A stretch of DNA of 64,000 nt, taken from contig NZ_DS560015.1 of assembly GCF_000154825.1 (NCBI RefSeq), positions 397,052 through 461,051 of the forward strand, in the 5' to 3' direction. This document shows positions 27,374 through 36,695 of this stretch, one piece after another. The position numbers and the translations under genes are program-made. The notes beneath the pieces were generated by a model. It worked only from the letters and a program-made list of their open reading frames with translations, made no database searches and had not been told where the DNA came from. Position 1 is the first letter of the stretch. Every line of letters starts with the position of its first letter. This stretch comes from Anaerofustis stercorihominis DSM 17244. Lineage in GTDB: Bacteria; Bacillota; Clostridia; Eubacteriales; Anaerofustaceae.

Positions 27374-28430
27374 TTTTTCTGCGTCTTCACCGGTAATGCC
27401 GAAAGAAGTAATCAAAAGGATAAATAAAAATGTATTAAATTTTCATTCTCAGGGATTTTCGGCTCTGGAACTAAATTATAAGAATGAATTTTTTATTTCT
27501 CTCATGGAAGATACGACAAAGCTAATAAGAAAACTTCTTCATTTGAATGATGATATGGAAGTTTTATTCATCAACGGCGGAGGAAGTATGCATTTTGCTA
27601 TGGTACCTCTTAACTTTTCTTCCAAGGATGAAACCGCAACTGTCATAAACAGCGATTTATGGACAAATAATGCAGTGACAGAGGGGAAAAAACATACAAA
27701 CATAGACGAAATAAATCTTATAGGATATGAAAAGCCCCTTCCAAAGATAACTTTAAATGATATAAATAAAGCTTCCAAATATCTTTTCATGTGTACCAAT
27801 AACACATCCTCGGGGTCAAAATTCAGTAAAGTTAAAATCCCGGAAATAGGAAATATACCGTTAATAGCGGATATGACGTCTAATTTACTCAGTGAAACAT
27901 ATGATATAAATAAATTCGCATTATCTTTTGCAAGCTCCGCAAAGAATATGGGAACGAGCGGGATAAGCGTTGTAATATTAAATAAAAATATGATTGAAAA
28001 GGAAATACCTAAGGGTGTTCCAAAGATCCTATCCTACAGGGATTATTATTACTCGGGTAACTCTTTTACGACTCCTAATACATTCGCGGTATATATAATT
28101 TATGAAATGCTTAAATACCTAGATGAATTTGGGGGAGTGGAAGAAATAGAAAAAGTAAATATAAAAAAATCAAATTTATTATATGACTTTATTGATGAAA
28201 GTAATTTTTACTCCAACGATATTATAAAAGAAGACAGATCTGTCACATCTTTAATATTTAATGTAAAAAACAATGAAGACTTTATTCAAAAAGCCAAAGA
28301 AAATGATATAATAAATATCAGTACCTCTATGAATGGGGCAGTAAGAGTAGGTTTATACAATGGTGTAAGCTTATCCAATGTAGTTGACTTAATCGATTTT
28401 ATGTATAAATATCAAAAAAACAATATTTAA
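27357..28430 (+). CDS. serC: Phosphoserine aminotransferase
   Basis: The 357-residue PLP enzyme converts 3-phosphohydroxypyruvate and glutamate to phosphoserine. It begins with INFSASSPVMPKEV, has INGGGSMHFAMVPLN (PLP phosphate region), DMTSNLLSE and the Schiff-base lysine in ASSAKNMGTSG (about residue 199). AGGAG before the ATG lies in the preceding small gene. serA follows after 15 bases, giving the first two steps of serine synthesis; no serB is present in the window. Confidence 0.93.
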   Translation: MGNKINFSASSPVMPKEVIKRINKNVLNFHSQGFSALELNYKNEFFISLMEDTTKLIRKLLHLNDDMEVLFINGGGSMHFAMVPLNFSSKDETATVINSDLWTNNAVTEGKKHTNIDEINLIGYEKPLPKITLNDINKASKYLFMCTNNTSSGSKFSKVKIPEIGNIPLIADMTSNLLSETYDINKFALSFASSAKNMGTSGISVVILNKNMIEKEIPKGVPKILSYRDYYYSGNSFTTPNTFAVYIIYEMLKYLDEFGGVEEIEKVNIKKSNLLYDFIDESNFYSNDIIKEDRSVTSLIFNVKNNEDFIQKAKENDIINISTSMNGAVRVGLYNGVSLSNVVDLIDFMYKYQKNNI

Positions 28431-28445
28431 GGAGAGTAAAGGGAA

Positions 28446-29618
28446 ATGTACAAAATTAAAACATTTAACAAAATTGCAAAAGAAGGTTTGACTCAATTAG
28501 GTGAAAACATCAGAGTTGACAAAGGTGAAGATTACGACGGTGTGATTTTAAGAAGCTATAACTTACATGAAGAAAAACTTTCTGACAACTGTAAAGTAGT
28601 AGTAAGAGCCGGAGCGGGTGTAAACAACGTACCCGTAGACAGCTGCACCGAAAAAGGCATAGTAGTAATGAATACACCGGGTGCAAATGCAAACGCAGTT
28701 AAAGAGCTTGTTATAGCAAGTTTGATTATGACTGCGAGAAACCTTGATAAAGCAACCGACTGGGTTCAAACTTTAAAAGATAAAAACGTAGATGTAGCAA
28801 AGACAGTTGAAAAAGAAAAATCAAACTTTAAAGGCAACGAACTTCAAGGCAAGAGAGTCGGTGTAATTGGGCTTGGAGCCATAGGTGTTTTGGTTGCCAA
28901 TGCTTTATATGAACTCGGTATGGAAGTTTACGGTTATGACCCATATTTATCAATAGAACACGCTTGGAGCATAAACAAAAACATCAACAGAAGTTATGAT
29001 ATAGAAAGAATTTTCCAAAGATGTGACTTCGTTACTATACATGTTCCGCTACTTGAATCTACCAAAAACCTTGTAAACGAACAAGTTTTAAGAAATGCAA
29101 AAGACGGTATCAAAGTACTTAACTTAGCAAGAGGCGGTCTGGTAGATGAAGACGCAATATTAAAAGCGGTAGAAGACGGAAGTGTATCTTACTACGTAAC
29201 GGATATCCCAAATGAAAAAGTTTTAGGCAAAGAAAATGTTATTTGTATCCCTCATCTCGGTGCTTCAACGGTTGAATCGGAAGCAAACTGTGCGGTAATG
29301 GCAGGAAAAGAAATAAGAGATTTCCTTGAAAACGGAAATATCAAAAACAGTGTAAACTTCCCTGAATGCGATTTGGGTGCTATGGTTTCAAACGCAAGGA
29401 TCTGTATCATACATAAAAACGTACCTAATATGGTAGGTCAGATATCTTCTCTTTTAGCAAGCAACGATGTAAATATAGCAAACATGATCAACAAATCAAG
29501 AGGAGAAAATGCTTATACTATGATAGATGTAGATAATGATGTAAATGACTATATCGAAAAAACATTGAAAGAGGTAGAAGGAGTTACTTCTGTAAGAATT
29601 TTAAAGAATGACAAATAA
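28446..29618 (+). CDS. serA: D-3-phosphoglycerate dehydrogenase
   Basis: The 390-residue NAD-dependent enzyme opens serine biosynthesis. It has the substrate loop RAGAGVNNVP, the Rossmann motif GVIGLGAIG (about residue 140), the catalytic LARGGLVDE arginine region and the histidine in IPHLGAST. A C-terminal ACT domain (about 318-390) points to serine feedback control. The gene for a flavoprotein overlaps its last 11 bases. Confidence 0.94.
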   Translation: MYKIKTFNKIAKEGLTQLGENIRVDKGEDYDGVILRSYNLHEEKLSDNCKVVVRAGAGVNNVPVDSCTEKGIVVMNTPGANANAVKELVIASLIMTARNLDKATDWVQTLKDKNVDVAKTVEKEKSNFKGNELQGKRVGVIGLGAIGVLVANALYELGMEVYGYDPYLSIEHAWSINKNINRSYDIERIFQRCDFVTIHVPLLESTKNLVNEQVLRNAKDGIKVLNLARGGLVDEDAILKAVEDGSVSYYVTDIPNEKVLGKENVICIPHLGASTVESEANCAVMAGKEIRDFLENGNIKNSVNFPECDLGAMVSNARICIIHKNVPNMVGQISSLLASNDVNIANMINKSRGENAYTMIDVDNDVNDYIEKTLKEVEGVTSVRILKNDK

Positions 29619-30849
29619 GAAAGATGTAATAATAATAGGCGGGGGAGCTAGCGGCTTAATGGCTGCTATCTCCTCTTTAGAATGTGGCAAAAAAGTAACA
29701 CTTATAGAAAAGAACGAAAAAGCAGGAAAGAAGATTTACATAACGGGAAAAGGCAGATGCAATGTAACCAATAATAAAGATATATCGGAGTTTTTCGACC
29801 ATATCATGAAGAACAAAGAATTCCTTTACAGTGCACTGTATACCTTTGACAATACAAGGCTTCTTGAACTTCTTCATTCTAATGGACTTAAGACAAAAGT
29901 TGAAAGGGGAGACAGGGTCTTTCCCGTAAGCGACAAAGCCAGTGATGTAACAAAGACTTTACTAAATATAATAAATACCGATAAAAACAGCGAGATACTA
30001 TATAATACCACTGTAAAAGATATAATCGTAAACGAAAACAATGAAGCACAAGGCGTCATACTTGATGACAGTAAAAAGTTATATGCCGATAACGTAATCC
30101 TTGCAACGGGAGGAAAGAGTTATCCTTTGACGGGAAGTGACGGATACGGATATACACTGTCAAAAAAGCTGGGTCATAAAGTCATAAATCCAGTTCCCGC
30201 ACTAGTTCAGATGTTATCAAATGATAACTGGGTGCATGAGTTGATGGGTCTTACACTTAAAAACGTGGATGTCAGCTTAACGATAGGCGGTAAAGTAAAA
30301 AATTCTCAGTTCGGAGAACTGTTGTTTACGCATAAGGGCATTTCGGGACCTACAGTACTTTATTTAAGTAATTTTATAGATATGAATAAAATACACGATA
30401 CCAAGGTGAAAATCGATTTAAAGCCGGCTCTGGACGTTAAAACACTTGAAAAAAGATTGATCAAAGATTTTGAAAAGAATAATAACAAAATGGTCAAAAG
30501 CTCTCTTGATTTGCTCCTTCCGAAATCACTTGCAATAAAAATCATAGAACTCAGTAAAATAGATAAAGAAAAACAAATAAATCAGATAACAAAAGAAGAA
30601 AGAAAGCTATTATTAAATCTAATCAAGAACCTCGAAGTGAATATAACGGGAATTGGAAGTTTTAAGGAAGCAATCATTACAAACGGAGGGATAAACGTAA
30701 AGGAAATCAATCCTTCCACTATGGAATCGAGAATTATAAAAAATCTTTTCTTTGCGGGAGAAGTTATAGATGTTCACGCAACGACGGGAGGCTATAATCT
30801 ACAAATCGCTTTTTCGACGGGATACCTTGCCGGACAGAATGTACACTAA
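29608..30849 (+). CDS. NAD(P)/FAD-dependent oxidoreductase, BaiN/HI0933 family
   Basis: The 413-residue flavoprotein has an N-terminal GGGASGLMAA FAD fold, the family signature GKKIYITGKGRCNVTN (about residues 40-55), a middle domain and a C-terminal FFAGEVIDVHATTGGYNLQIAFSTG. Members reduce unsaturated or steroid-type compounds in a few studied cases (BaiN in bile acid metabolism), but for most the substrate is unknown. It overlaps serA and is probably translated with it. Confidence 0.85.
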   Translation: MTNKKDVIIIGGGASGLMAAISSLECGKKVTLIEKNEKAGKKIYITGKGRCNVTNNKDISEFFDHIMKNKEFLYSALYTFDNTRLLELLHSNGLKTKVERGDRVFPVSDKASDVTKTLLNIINTDKNSEILYNTTVKDIIVNENNEAQGVILDDSKKLYADNVILATGGKSYPLTGSDGYGYTLSKKLGHKVINPVPALVQMLSNDNWVHELMGLTLKNVDVSLTIGGKVKNSQFGELLFTHKGISGPTVLYLSNFIDMNKIHDTKVKIDLKPALDVKTLEKRLIKDFEKNNNKMVKSSLDLLLPKSLAIKIIELSKIDKEKQINQITKEERKLLLNLIKNLEVNITGIGSFKEAIITNGGINVKEINPSTMESRIIKNLFFAGEVIDVHATTGGYNLQIAFSTGYLAGQNVH

Positions 30850-30941
30850 ATAAATCTATGAATATCAATGTTATTAAAAATAATTTTGTGCATTTTATTA
30901 TAAAGTGAAGTATAAAATTATTTTATTATACGGGAGGGAAA

Positions 30942-31856
30942 ATGCACATTAACGAACAATCCAAAATCGAAATCAATGGAAAGCCTCAATATATTTCAAT
31001 AAGAGCTCAAAAGGATAATTTGCCGTTACTGCTTTATCTTCACGGAGGACCCGGAGACAGTGCGCTTCCATTAGTCCTTAAATATAACAGAGAACTGGAA
31101 GAACATTTTACTGTTGTTGTTTGGGAACAAAGAGGAGCAGGTAAGTCATATTATGATTTTAAAAATGATGAAATCACCATTGATATGTTTTTAGAAGATA
31201 TTTATTCTTTGTCAAAATTACTTACTAAAAAATTCAATCAAAAGAAAATATATCTGTTAGGACATTCTTGGGGGGCTGTTTTAGGACTGAAGTTTACAGA
31301 AAAACATCCGGAAATGGTAATAAAATATATCGGATGCGGACAAGTTGTAAACATGAAAAAATCATGTCAAGCTGCTTACGACTTTGCACTTGATCATGCA
31401 AACGAAAAAGAAGCAGAAAGACTAAAAAAGATAAATTGTTCTTATAATGATAACGGATGGCTGAAAGATTTATTATATGTAACAAAACAAGTGGTTAAAA
31501 ATAAAGGTTCTCTTTATGGAAAAAGAAATTATAATTCTCTTATAACTCCTTTTATATTTTCGAAATATTATTCTATAATGGATTTATATAATCGCCAAAA
31601 GGGGAGTTTACAGTCTATTGAATATTTGTGGCAAGAGCTTATGGATATAAATTTTGAAAATCAAAGAAGCTTTAAAATCCTGGTTATATTTATAGAAGGC
31701 AGATACGATAATCATGTATCTTCAGCATTGGCAAAAAAATATTTTGATACTATAGAGTCAGAAAAAGAATTCTATTGGTTTGAAAGATCCTGTCATTTTC
31801 CGCAATGGAGTGAAAATGACAAATTTAATGATTTGATCATTAAATTACTTGATTAA
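30942..31856 (+). CDS. Alpha/beta hydrolase, prolyl-aminopeptidase-like
   Basis: The 304-residue protein has the oxyanion motif LYLHGGPGDSA (about residue 33), WEQRGAGKS and the nucleophile elbow GHSWGAV (S about 110), as in proline iminopeptidases. The histidine is in the C-terminal ERSCHFPQW. An aspartate in EGRYDNHV completes the triad. The true substrate could be a small peptide or an ester. GGGAGG precedes the ATG. Confidence 0.8.
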   Translation: MHINEQSKIEINGKPQYISIRAQKDNLPLLLYLHGGPGDSALPLVLKYNRELEEHFTVVVWEQRGAGKSYYDFKNDEITIDMFLEDIYSLSKLLTKKFNQKKIYLLGHSWGAVLGLKFTEKHPEMVIKYIGCGQVVNMKKSCQAAYDFALDHANEKEAERLKKINCSYNDNGWLKDLLYVTKQVVKNKGSLYGKRNYNSLITPFIFSKYYSIMDLYNRQKGSLQSIEYLWQELMDINFENQRSFKILVIFIEGRYDNHVSSALAKKYFDTIESEKEFYWFERSCHFPQWSENDKFNDLIIKLLD

Positions 31857-32194
31857 CTAAAACCACGTAATATAAACAAAGTAATAAAATTAAATACATA
31901 TAGAAGATACTTTAGAAGTATCTTCTTTTTTATTTCATATAATAAAATAATATAAAGGACTCCTTTTTATTTACTTAAATCAGCGTGCTTTCTTTCATTA
32001 TTATCAAAGGTATATCAAAACAAAAATCAATTTACACTCAAAATAAAATGGCCTTAACCGCAAATTGAATATTTAGAACAGTGTAAAGCAATAATCAATA
32101 AAAATATTATTTAAATAAAGTGTACGTCATGATTAGATTTAAAGTATTTTTTTAAGCTTGATACATACAATATAAATAGGAAATAGGTGGTAAT
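31857..32194. other. Intergenic region, 338 bases
   Basis: It contains the hydrolase terminator at 31902-31931. Then come about 260 AT-rich bases without a credible ORF, structured RNA or tRNA that I can see. A weak TATAAA at about 32171 may serve the next gene. Confidence 0.5.
31902..31931 (+). terminator. Terminator of the hydrolase gene
   Basis: AGAAGATACTT pairs with AAGTATCTTCT around a three-base loop, then a T run. Confidence 0.85.
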
Positions 32195-32626
32195 ATGGTT
32201 TTTAAATTTGAGAAATTTTTATTTAGTTTTATTGTTATATTAAGTGTTTTATTCGTAGGTCTTAACATCATGAATAAAAATGAAGTCTTATCTACGGTCA
32301 GTAACGGTTCTTCAAATGAAACAAAGCTCGTAAACTCCGATAATTATTTAAAAGCGGGAGTTATAAAGATGTCGCTGAGCAGTACAAAGAACGTAAAAAT
32401 CCTGGTAAACGGAGAAGAAAACTTCAATTATACTCTTAATGATAATATCATGACGCTCGCCGTAAGTGATAAAGATGTAGTGGAAGTCGACCTTAGGAAT
32501 TTTAAAGAAGGTACGCTAGATGTTTTGATACTAAAAGTATCCGACGGTCTCTTAAATCCTCAGGTAAGCCAAAAATATCAGTTCAGTAAGGGAATAAACA
32601 AATTATTTGATGTTAAAATGAACTAA
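32195..32626 (+). CDS. Membrane-anchored hypothetical protein, 143 aa
   Basis: An N-terminal hydrophobic helix (about 8-26) acts as an uncleaved anchor or signal. The rest is predicted to lie outside and looks beta-rich, with KNVKILVNGEENFNYTLNDN resembling a small immunoglobulin-like or cell-surface beta domain. No family is recognised. AGGTGG precedes the ATG. The following cmk operon has its own promoter. Confidence 0.65.
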   Translation: MVFKFEKFLFSFIVILSVLFVGLNIMNKNEVLSTVSNGSSNETKLVNSDNYLKAGVIKMSLSSTKNVKILVNGEENFNYTLNDNIMTLAVSDKDVVEVDLRNFKEGTLDVLILKVSDGLLNPQVSQKYQFSKGINKLFDVKMN

Positions 32627-32632
32627 AAAAGC

Positions 32633-32661
32633 TTGTTAAAAATAAAAAGTTATTATATAAT
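32633..32661 (+). promoter_or_regulatory. Promoter of the cmk operon
   Basis: TTGTTA, 17 bases, TATAAT, 35 bases before the cmk start. Confidence 0.7.
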
Positions 32662-32696
32662 AAAGCGTAAGTATTTGTATTATTTAGGGGTAATTA

Positions 32697-33350
32697 ATGG
32701 ATAACATAATAAATATTGCAATAGACGGTCCCGCAGGTTCGGGGAAAAGCACCGTTGCAAAAATAATAGCAAAGAAATTAAATATTACTTATTTGGACAC
32801 CGGTTCTATGTATAGAGCCTTTACTTATTATGCTCTGAATAATGATATAAAATCAAATGACAAAGAAGGTATAAATGACCTTTTAAACAGTATAGATCTT
32901 GTTTTAGACAAAGAAAATGTTTTTGTAAATGATAAAGACGTAACAAAAGAAATAAGATTTGAAAATATAGATAAAAATGTATCCGATTATGCCGCAATAA
33001 AAGAAGTAAGAGAAAAAATGGTAAATATTCAGCGTGAAATATCAAAGGGTAAAAGCGTTATAATGGACGGAAGAGATATAGGAAGCGTAGTTCTTCCGAA
33101 TGCAAAGTTCAAATTTTATCTTGACGCTTCAAGCGAAGAAAGAGCAAAAAGAAGATATCTTCAAAATATCGAAAGAGGGAAAGAAATCCCTTATGAAGAT
33201 ATACTAAGGGATATTGAACTCAGAGACGAACTTGACAAAACAAGAGAAGTAGACCCTCTTGTAATATGTGAAGATGCAGTAGTGGTAGATACTTCTGATA
33301 TGAATATAGATGATGTAGTTGAATTTATAATTAATAAGGTTAGTAGGTAA
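32697..33350 (+). CDS. cmk: Cytidylate kinase
   Basis: The 217-residue P-loop kinase phosphorylates CMP and dCMP with ATP. It has IAIDGPAGSGKST at the N-terminus, YLDTGSMYRAFTYYAL for CMP binding and MDGRDIGSVVLP (about residue 123). AGGGGT precedes the ATG. It heads the well-known clostridial order cmk-plsC-ispH/rpsA. Confidence 0.95.
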   Translation: MDNIINIAIDGPAGSGKSTVAKIIAKKLNITYLDTGSMYRAFTYYALNNDIKSNDKEGINDLLNSIDLVLDKENVFVNDKDVTKEIRFENIDKNVSDYAAIKEVREKMVNIQREISKGKSVIMDGRDIGSVVLPNAKFKFYLDASSEERAKRRYLQNIERGKEIPYEDILRDIELRDELDKTREVDPLVICEDAVVVDTSDMNIDDVVEFIINKVSR

Positions 33351-33353
33351 TTT

Positions 33354-33946
33354 ATGTTATATGATATTTTAAGACCTGTAATAAAGGTTTTACTAAAATT
33401 GTATATAAAGTAAAGGTCACGGGACTCGATAATCTTCCCGATAATGATACATCTTATATCATTTCCGGAAATCACGTACATATTTGGGATCCGGTTTTAA
33501 TGGCTGTACAAATAAAAGGTAGACATCTGCATTTTATGGCAAAGGATGTCTTATTTAAATCCAAGTTTTTAAACTGGTTTTTACATAAAGTATATGCTAT
33601 CCCGGTTAAAAGAGAAGACAATGACATAGTAGCCATAAAAACAGCTATGAAAGTTTTAAAGAATAAAGAAGTTTTGGGTATCTTTCCCGAAGGAACAAGA
33701 AATATGACTGAAGATGATATGCTTGAACCTAAAGGCGGTCTTGTGCTTCTAGCCACAAGGATGAAAGTTCCCGTAGTTCCCGTAGGTATCAGAGGAGAAT
33801 ACAAATTCAGAAAACCTCTTATAATAAATTACGGGAAACCCATATATTTGGATGAATACTATGGAAAAAAATTATCTTCGCAGGACTGTATAGATATATG
33901 CAAAAAAGAAATCTATCCTGAAATCATCAGATTAAAGGAGTTATAA
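33354..33946 (+). pseudogene. plsC: 1-acylglycerol-3-phosphate acyltransferase PlsC, frameshifted near the 5' end
   Basis: From the ATG at 33354 the frame reads MLYDILRPVIKVLLKLYIK and then hits TAA at 33411. The next frame continues at once as VKVTGLDNLP...SGNHVHIWDPVLM, which holds the HX4D catalytic motif, then FPEGTRN and VPVVPVGI, ending at 33946. One missing base near 33410 explains the break; a second G there would join both parts into a normal 197-residue PlsC. The enzyme makes phosphatidic acid at the membrane and is usually essential, so a sequencing error or an unusual restart is as likely as real loss. A second plsC elsewhere cannot be excluded. Confidence 0.85.
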
Positions 33947-33947
33947 A

Positions 33948-35948
33948 ATGAATATAAGAAAAGCAAAAAGTGCGGGTTACTGCTTCGGTGTAAACAAAGC
34001 TGTCAATACCGCTTATGAGGCAAGTGAAAACAGTAATGAAAAAGTTTATACACTCGGTCCTCTGATACATAACGTTCATGTGACAAATGAACTCAAAGAA
34101 AAGGGAGTATCTATAATAGATAATCTCGATGATATAGATGAAGGAACGGTCATAATCCGTTCTCATGGGGTCGGCAAGGAAATTTATGAAAAAATCAAGA
34201 AAAAAAACTTAAAATTAATCGATGCAACTTGCCCTTATGTAAAATCTATTCAAAATAAGGTTGAAAAATATCACAATAAAGGTTATACTATAATAATTGT
34301 AGGAGATAGCGACCATCCTGAGGTAAAAGGGGTTAACGGCTGGTGTGAAAACAAAGCTAAAGTAATCTTTACCAAGGAAGAAGCCAAAAACTTCAAAACA
34401 GACGAAAATGTCTGCGTAGTTGCTCAGACTACAATAATAGAAGCTCTTTTTGATGATATTACAAATATAATAAAAGACAACTGCGCTAATGTAGTGATTT
34501 TCAACACGATCTGCAATGCTACTAGCGTAAGACAGGAAGAAGCCAGTTTAATAGCATCAGAAGTGGAAGCTATGGTAGTAGTTGGTGATACTCATAGCTC
34601 GAACACAAAGAAACTAGTAGAAATCAGCAAATCAAAATGCGATAATGTTTTCTTTGTAGAAACTGCTTCGGACTTGGATGATGCTATAAAGAAATATAAC
34701 AATATTGGACTAACGGCTGGAGCATCGACACCAACCCAGTTAATAGAGGAGGTAATTAATACTATGGACAACAACATGGTGGATAGTTTTGAAAAAAACA
34801 TCGAAGAATCAATCAAAGAAATTAGAGAGGGAGATATCGTAGAAGGCGAAATCGTTATGGTAGACCACAACGAAGTAACGATGAACATCGGTTATAAATC
34901 AGATGGTATCGTTAAAAAAGCCGACTTTTTATACGACCTAATGGAAGACTTGACTTCCAAAGCTGCTAAGGGCGATAAAGTTAAAGTTATGGTCATGAAA
35001 ATGAATGACGGAACAGGTAATGTTTCACTTTCTAAAATCAAAGTTGACGAACTTGGTGCTTTAGACGAAGCTAAAGAAAAATTCGATTCTAAAGAAACAG
35101 TTAAAGCTAAGATTACAAAAGTAGTTAAAGGCGGTTTGATCGTTGATTTAGGATTTATCAAAGCATTCATGCCTGCTTCTTACTATGATGTAAGATTTAT
35201 CAAAGACTTTGACAGCCTTTTAGGTAAAGAAATCGAATGCAGAATCGTTGAATTTGACAAACAAAAGAACAAAATCATCGTTTCAAGAAAAATCTTACTT
35301 GAAGAAGCTTACAAGGAAAGAAAAGCAAAAGAAAAAGAATTAAAAGAAGCTGCTATAGCAGCTCTTGAAATCGGTAAAGAAGTTGAAGCTCCAATCAAGA
35401 ACATCACAAACTTCGGTATGTTCATTGACTTAAACGGAGTTGACGGCTTTATCCATATTTCAGATATAGCTTGGAAAAGAGTTGGTAACATCAACGACTT
35501 ATACAAAGTTGGTGACAGCGTAAAAGCTATAGTAACAGAATTAGACAAAGATAATTACAAAGTTAAATTAAGTGTTAAAGACTTAACAAAAGAACCTTGG
35601 CAAGAATTTATCGAAAATTATTCTGTAGGTCAAACTGTTAAAGCTACAATCAAAAATACTACAAACTTCGGTGCATTTGCTGAAATCATCCCTGATGTTG
35701 AAGGATTAATTCATATCTCTCAATTATCACATGACAGAGTAAATAATGTTGAAGATGCAGTTAAAACCGGTGATGAAGTAAATGTTAAAATCATTGATAT
35801 TAACAAGGACAAAAGAAAAGTTTCTCTTAGCATTAAAGAAACTATGGATCCACCAAAAAGAAAGATCGAAAGAAACAAATTATATCATAAAGAAGACAGC
35901 AATGTAACTTTAGGCGATATCTTTGGAGATCTTTTAAAATCTGAATAG
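33948..35948 (+). CDS. ispH: IspH (HMBPP reductase) fused to ribosomal protein S1
   Basis: Residues 1-280 form IspH, the iron-sulfur enzyme that makes IPP and DMAPP in the last step of the MEP pathway. The three cluster cysteines lie in GYCFGV, TCPYV and CNATSVRQ. After a short linker come four S1 RNA-binding repeats (starting near residues 296, 382, 476 and 561), as in ribosomal protein S1/RpsA homologues. This fusion is known from many Clostridia and is not a cloning artefact. AAGGAG precedes the ATG; the gene follows plsC by one base. Confidence 0.96.
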   Translation: MNIRKAKSAGYCFGVNKAVNTAYEASENSNEKVYTLGPLIHNVHVTNELKEKGVSIIDNLDDIDEGTVIIRSHGVGKEIYEKIKKKNLKLIDATCPYVKSIQNKVEKYHNKGYTIIIVGDSDHPEVKGVNGWCENKAKVIFTKEEAKNFKTDENVCVVAQTTIIEALFDDITNIIKDNCANVVIFNTICNATSVRQEEASLIASEVEAMVVVGDTHSSNTKKLVEISKSKCDNVFFVETASDLDDAIKKYNNIGLTAGASTPTQLIEEVINTMDNNMVDSFEKNIEESIKEIREGDIVEGEIVMVDHNEVTMNIGYKSDGIVKKADFLYDLMEDLTSKAAKGDKVKVMVMKMNDGTGNVSLSKIKVDELGALDEAKEKFDSKETVKAKITKVVKGGLIVDLGFIKAFMPASYYDVRFIKDFDSLLGKEIECRIVEFDKQKNKIIVSRKILLEEAYKERKAKEKELKEAAIAALEIGKEVEAPIKNITNFGMFIDLNGVDGFIHISDIAWKRVGNINDLYKVGDSVKAIVTELDKDNYKVKLSVKDLTKEPWQEFIENYSVGQTVKATIKNTTNFGAFAEIIPDVEGLIHISQLSHDRVNNVEDAVKTGDEVNVKIIDINKDKRKVSLSIKETMDPPKRKIERNKLYHKEDSNVTLGDIFGDLLKSE

Positions 35949-35961
35949 TATTATAAAATAT

Positions 35962-35992
35962 TCCCTGCATCTATTAGGTGCGGGGATTTTTA
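35962..35992 (+). terminator. Terminator after ispH-rpsA
   Basis: TCCCTGCATC pairs with GGTGCGGGGA (with G-U pairs) and is followed by TTTTT. Confidence 0.75.
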
Positions 35993-36008
35993 CTAAAAGG
36001 AGAATAAA

Positions 36009-36638
36009 ATGAAACAATTACAAATTGCTTTTGATACCAAAAGCCTGGATGAATGTATTAAAATCGGTAAGGAATGTGAAGAATATCTGGATATAATCGA
36101 ACTCGGTACACCTCTTGTATATAAATACGGAGCCGAAGGTATTACAAAGTTTAAAGAAGCTTTTCCCGATAAAAAAATATTAGCCGATTTTAAAATAATG
36201 GACGCCGGTGAATTTGAAACAAAAATCGCTTTAGATGCAGGTGCGGATATAGTAACAGTACTTGCCGCAGCGGATAATCAAACTATAGAAGACTCTTTAA
36301 AAGCTGTTAAAGAAGCAGGTAAAGAGCTGCTTGTAGATTTGATTTGCGTTCATGATTTCGAAGAAAGAGTATCTTACCTTGAAAAAATCGGTGTAGACTA
36401 CATATGCGTACATACCGGATCAGACACTCAAAAATTGGGAGCAAATCCTCTTAAAGACTTAATAACCGTTAAGAAACTCGTTAAAAATACTAAAGTGAGT
36501 GTTGCAGGGGGAGTTAAGGTGGATACCGTAAAAAGTATCAGCGATGAAAATCCCGATGTGATAATTGTGGGCGGAGGACTTTATAATGCAGAAAATCCCG
36601 CTGAAACTGCTAAAAAGATGGTTGACATCATTAAATAG
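36009..36638 (+). CDS. hxlA: 3-hexulose-6-phosphate synthase
   Basis: The 209-residue TIM-barrel of the orotidine decarboxylase superfamily has QIAFDTKS, the metal/catalytic DFKIMDAGEFE (about residue 60), VHTGSD and VAGGVKVDT. It joins formaldehyde to ribulose-5-phosphate or runs in reverse to make ribulose-5-phosphate. The usual partner, 6-phospho-3-hexuloisomerase (hxlB), is not next to it. KGPDC enzymes are the nearest alternative. AAGGAG precedes the ATG. The promoter of the next gene begins inside its last codons. Confidence 0.85.
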   Translation: MKQLQIAFDTKSLDECIKIGKECEEYLDIIELGTPLVYKYGAEGITKFKEAFPDKKILADFKIMDAGEFETKIALDAGADIVTVLAAADNQTIEDSLKAVKEAGKELLVDLICVHDFEERVSYLEKIGVDYICVHTGSDTQKLGANPLKDLITVKKLVKNTKVSVAGGVKVDTVKSISDENPDVIIVGGGLYNAENPAETAKKMVDIIK

Positions 36639-36650
36639 ATAGTGTATACT
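36622..36650 (+). promoter_or_regulatory. Strong promoter of the degenerate recombinase gene
   Basis: TTGACA, 17 bases, TATACT. The -35 is inside the last codons of hxlA. The palindrome at 36650-36683 begins at the last base of the -10 box, so it covers the expected start of transcription. Confidence 0.7.
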
Positions 36651-36683
36651 TTACTTCAGTAAATAAATATTTAGTGAAGTAAA
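36650..36683. repeat. 34-bp near-palindrome, copy 1 (dif-like or operator)
   Basis: TTTACTTCAGTAAATA, two bases AA, TATTTAGTGAAGTAAA: arms of 16 with one mismatch. The inner 28 bases (36653-36680) can be read as 11 + 6 + 11, the layout of Xer recombination sites. A near-identical palindrome lies at 41484-41515, sharing the 17-base run TAAATAAATATTTAGTG. Its place on the start of transcription of the recombinase gene also fits an operator. Confidence 0.75.
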
Positions 36684-36695
36684 TAGGGTAGTGGA

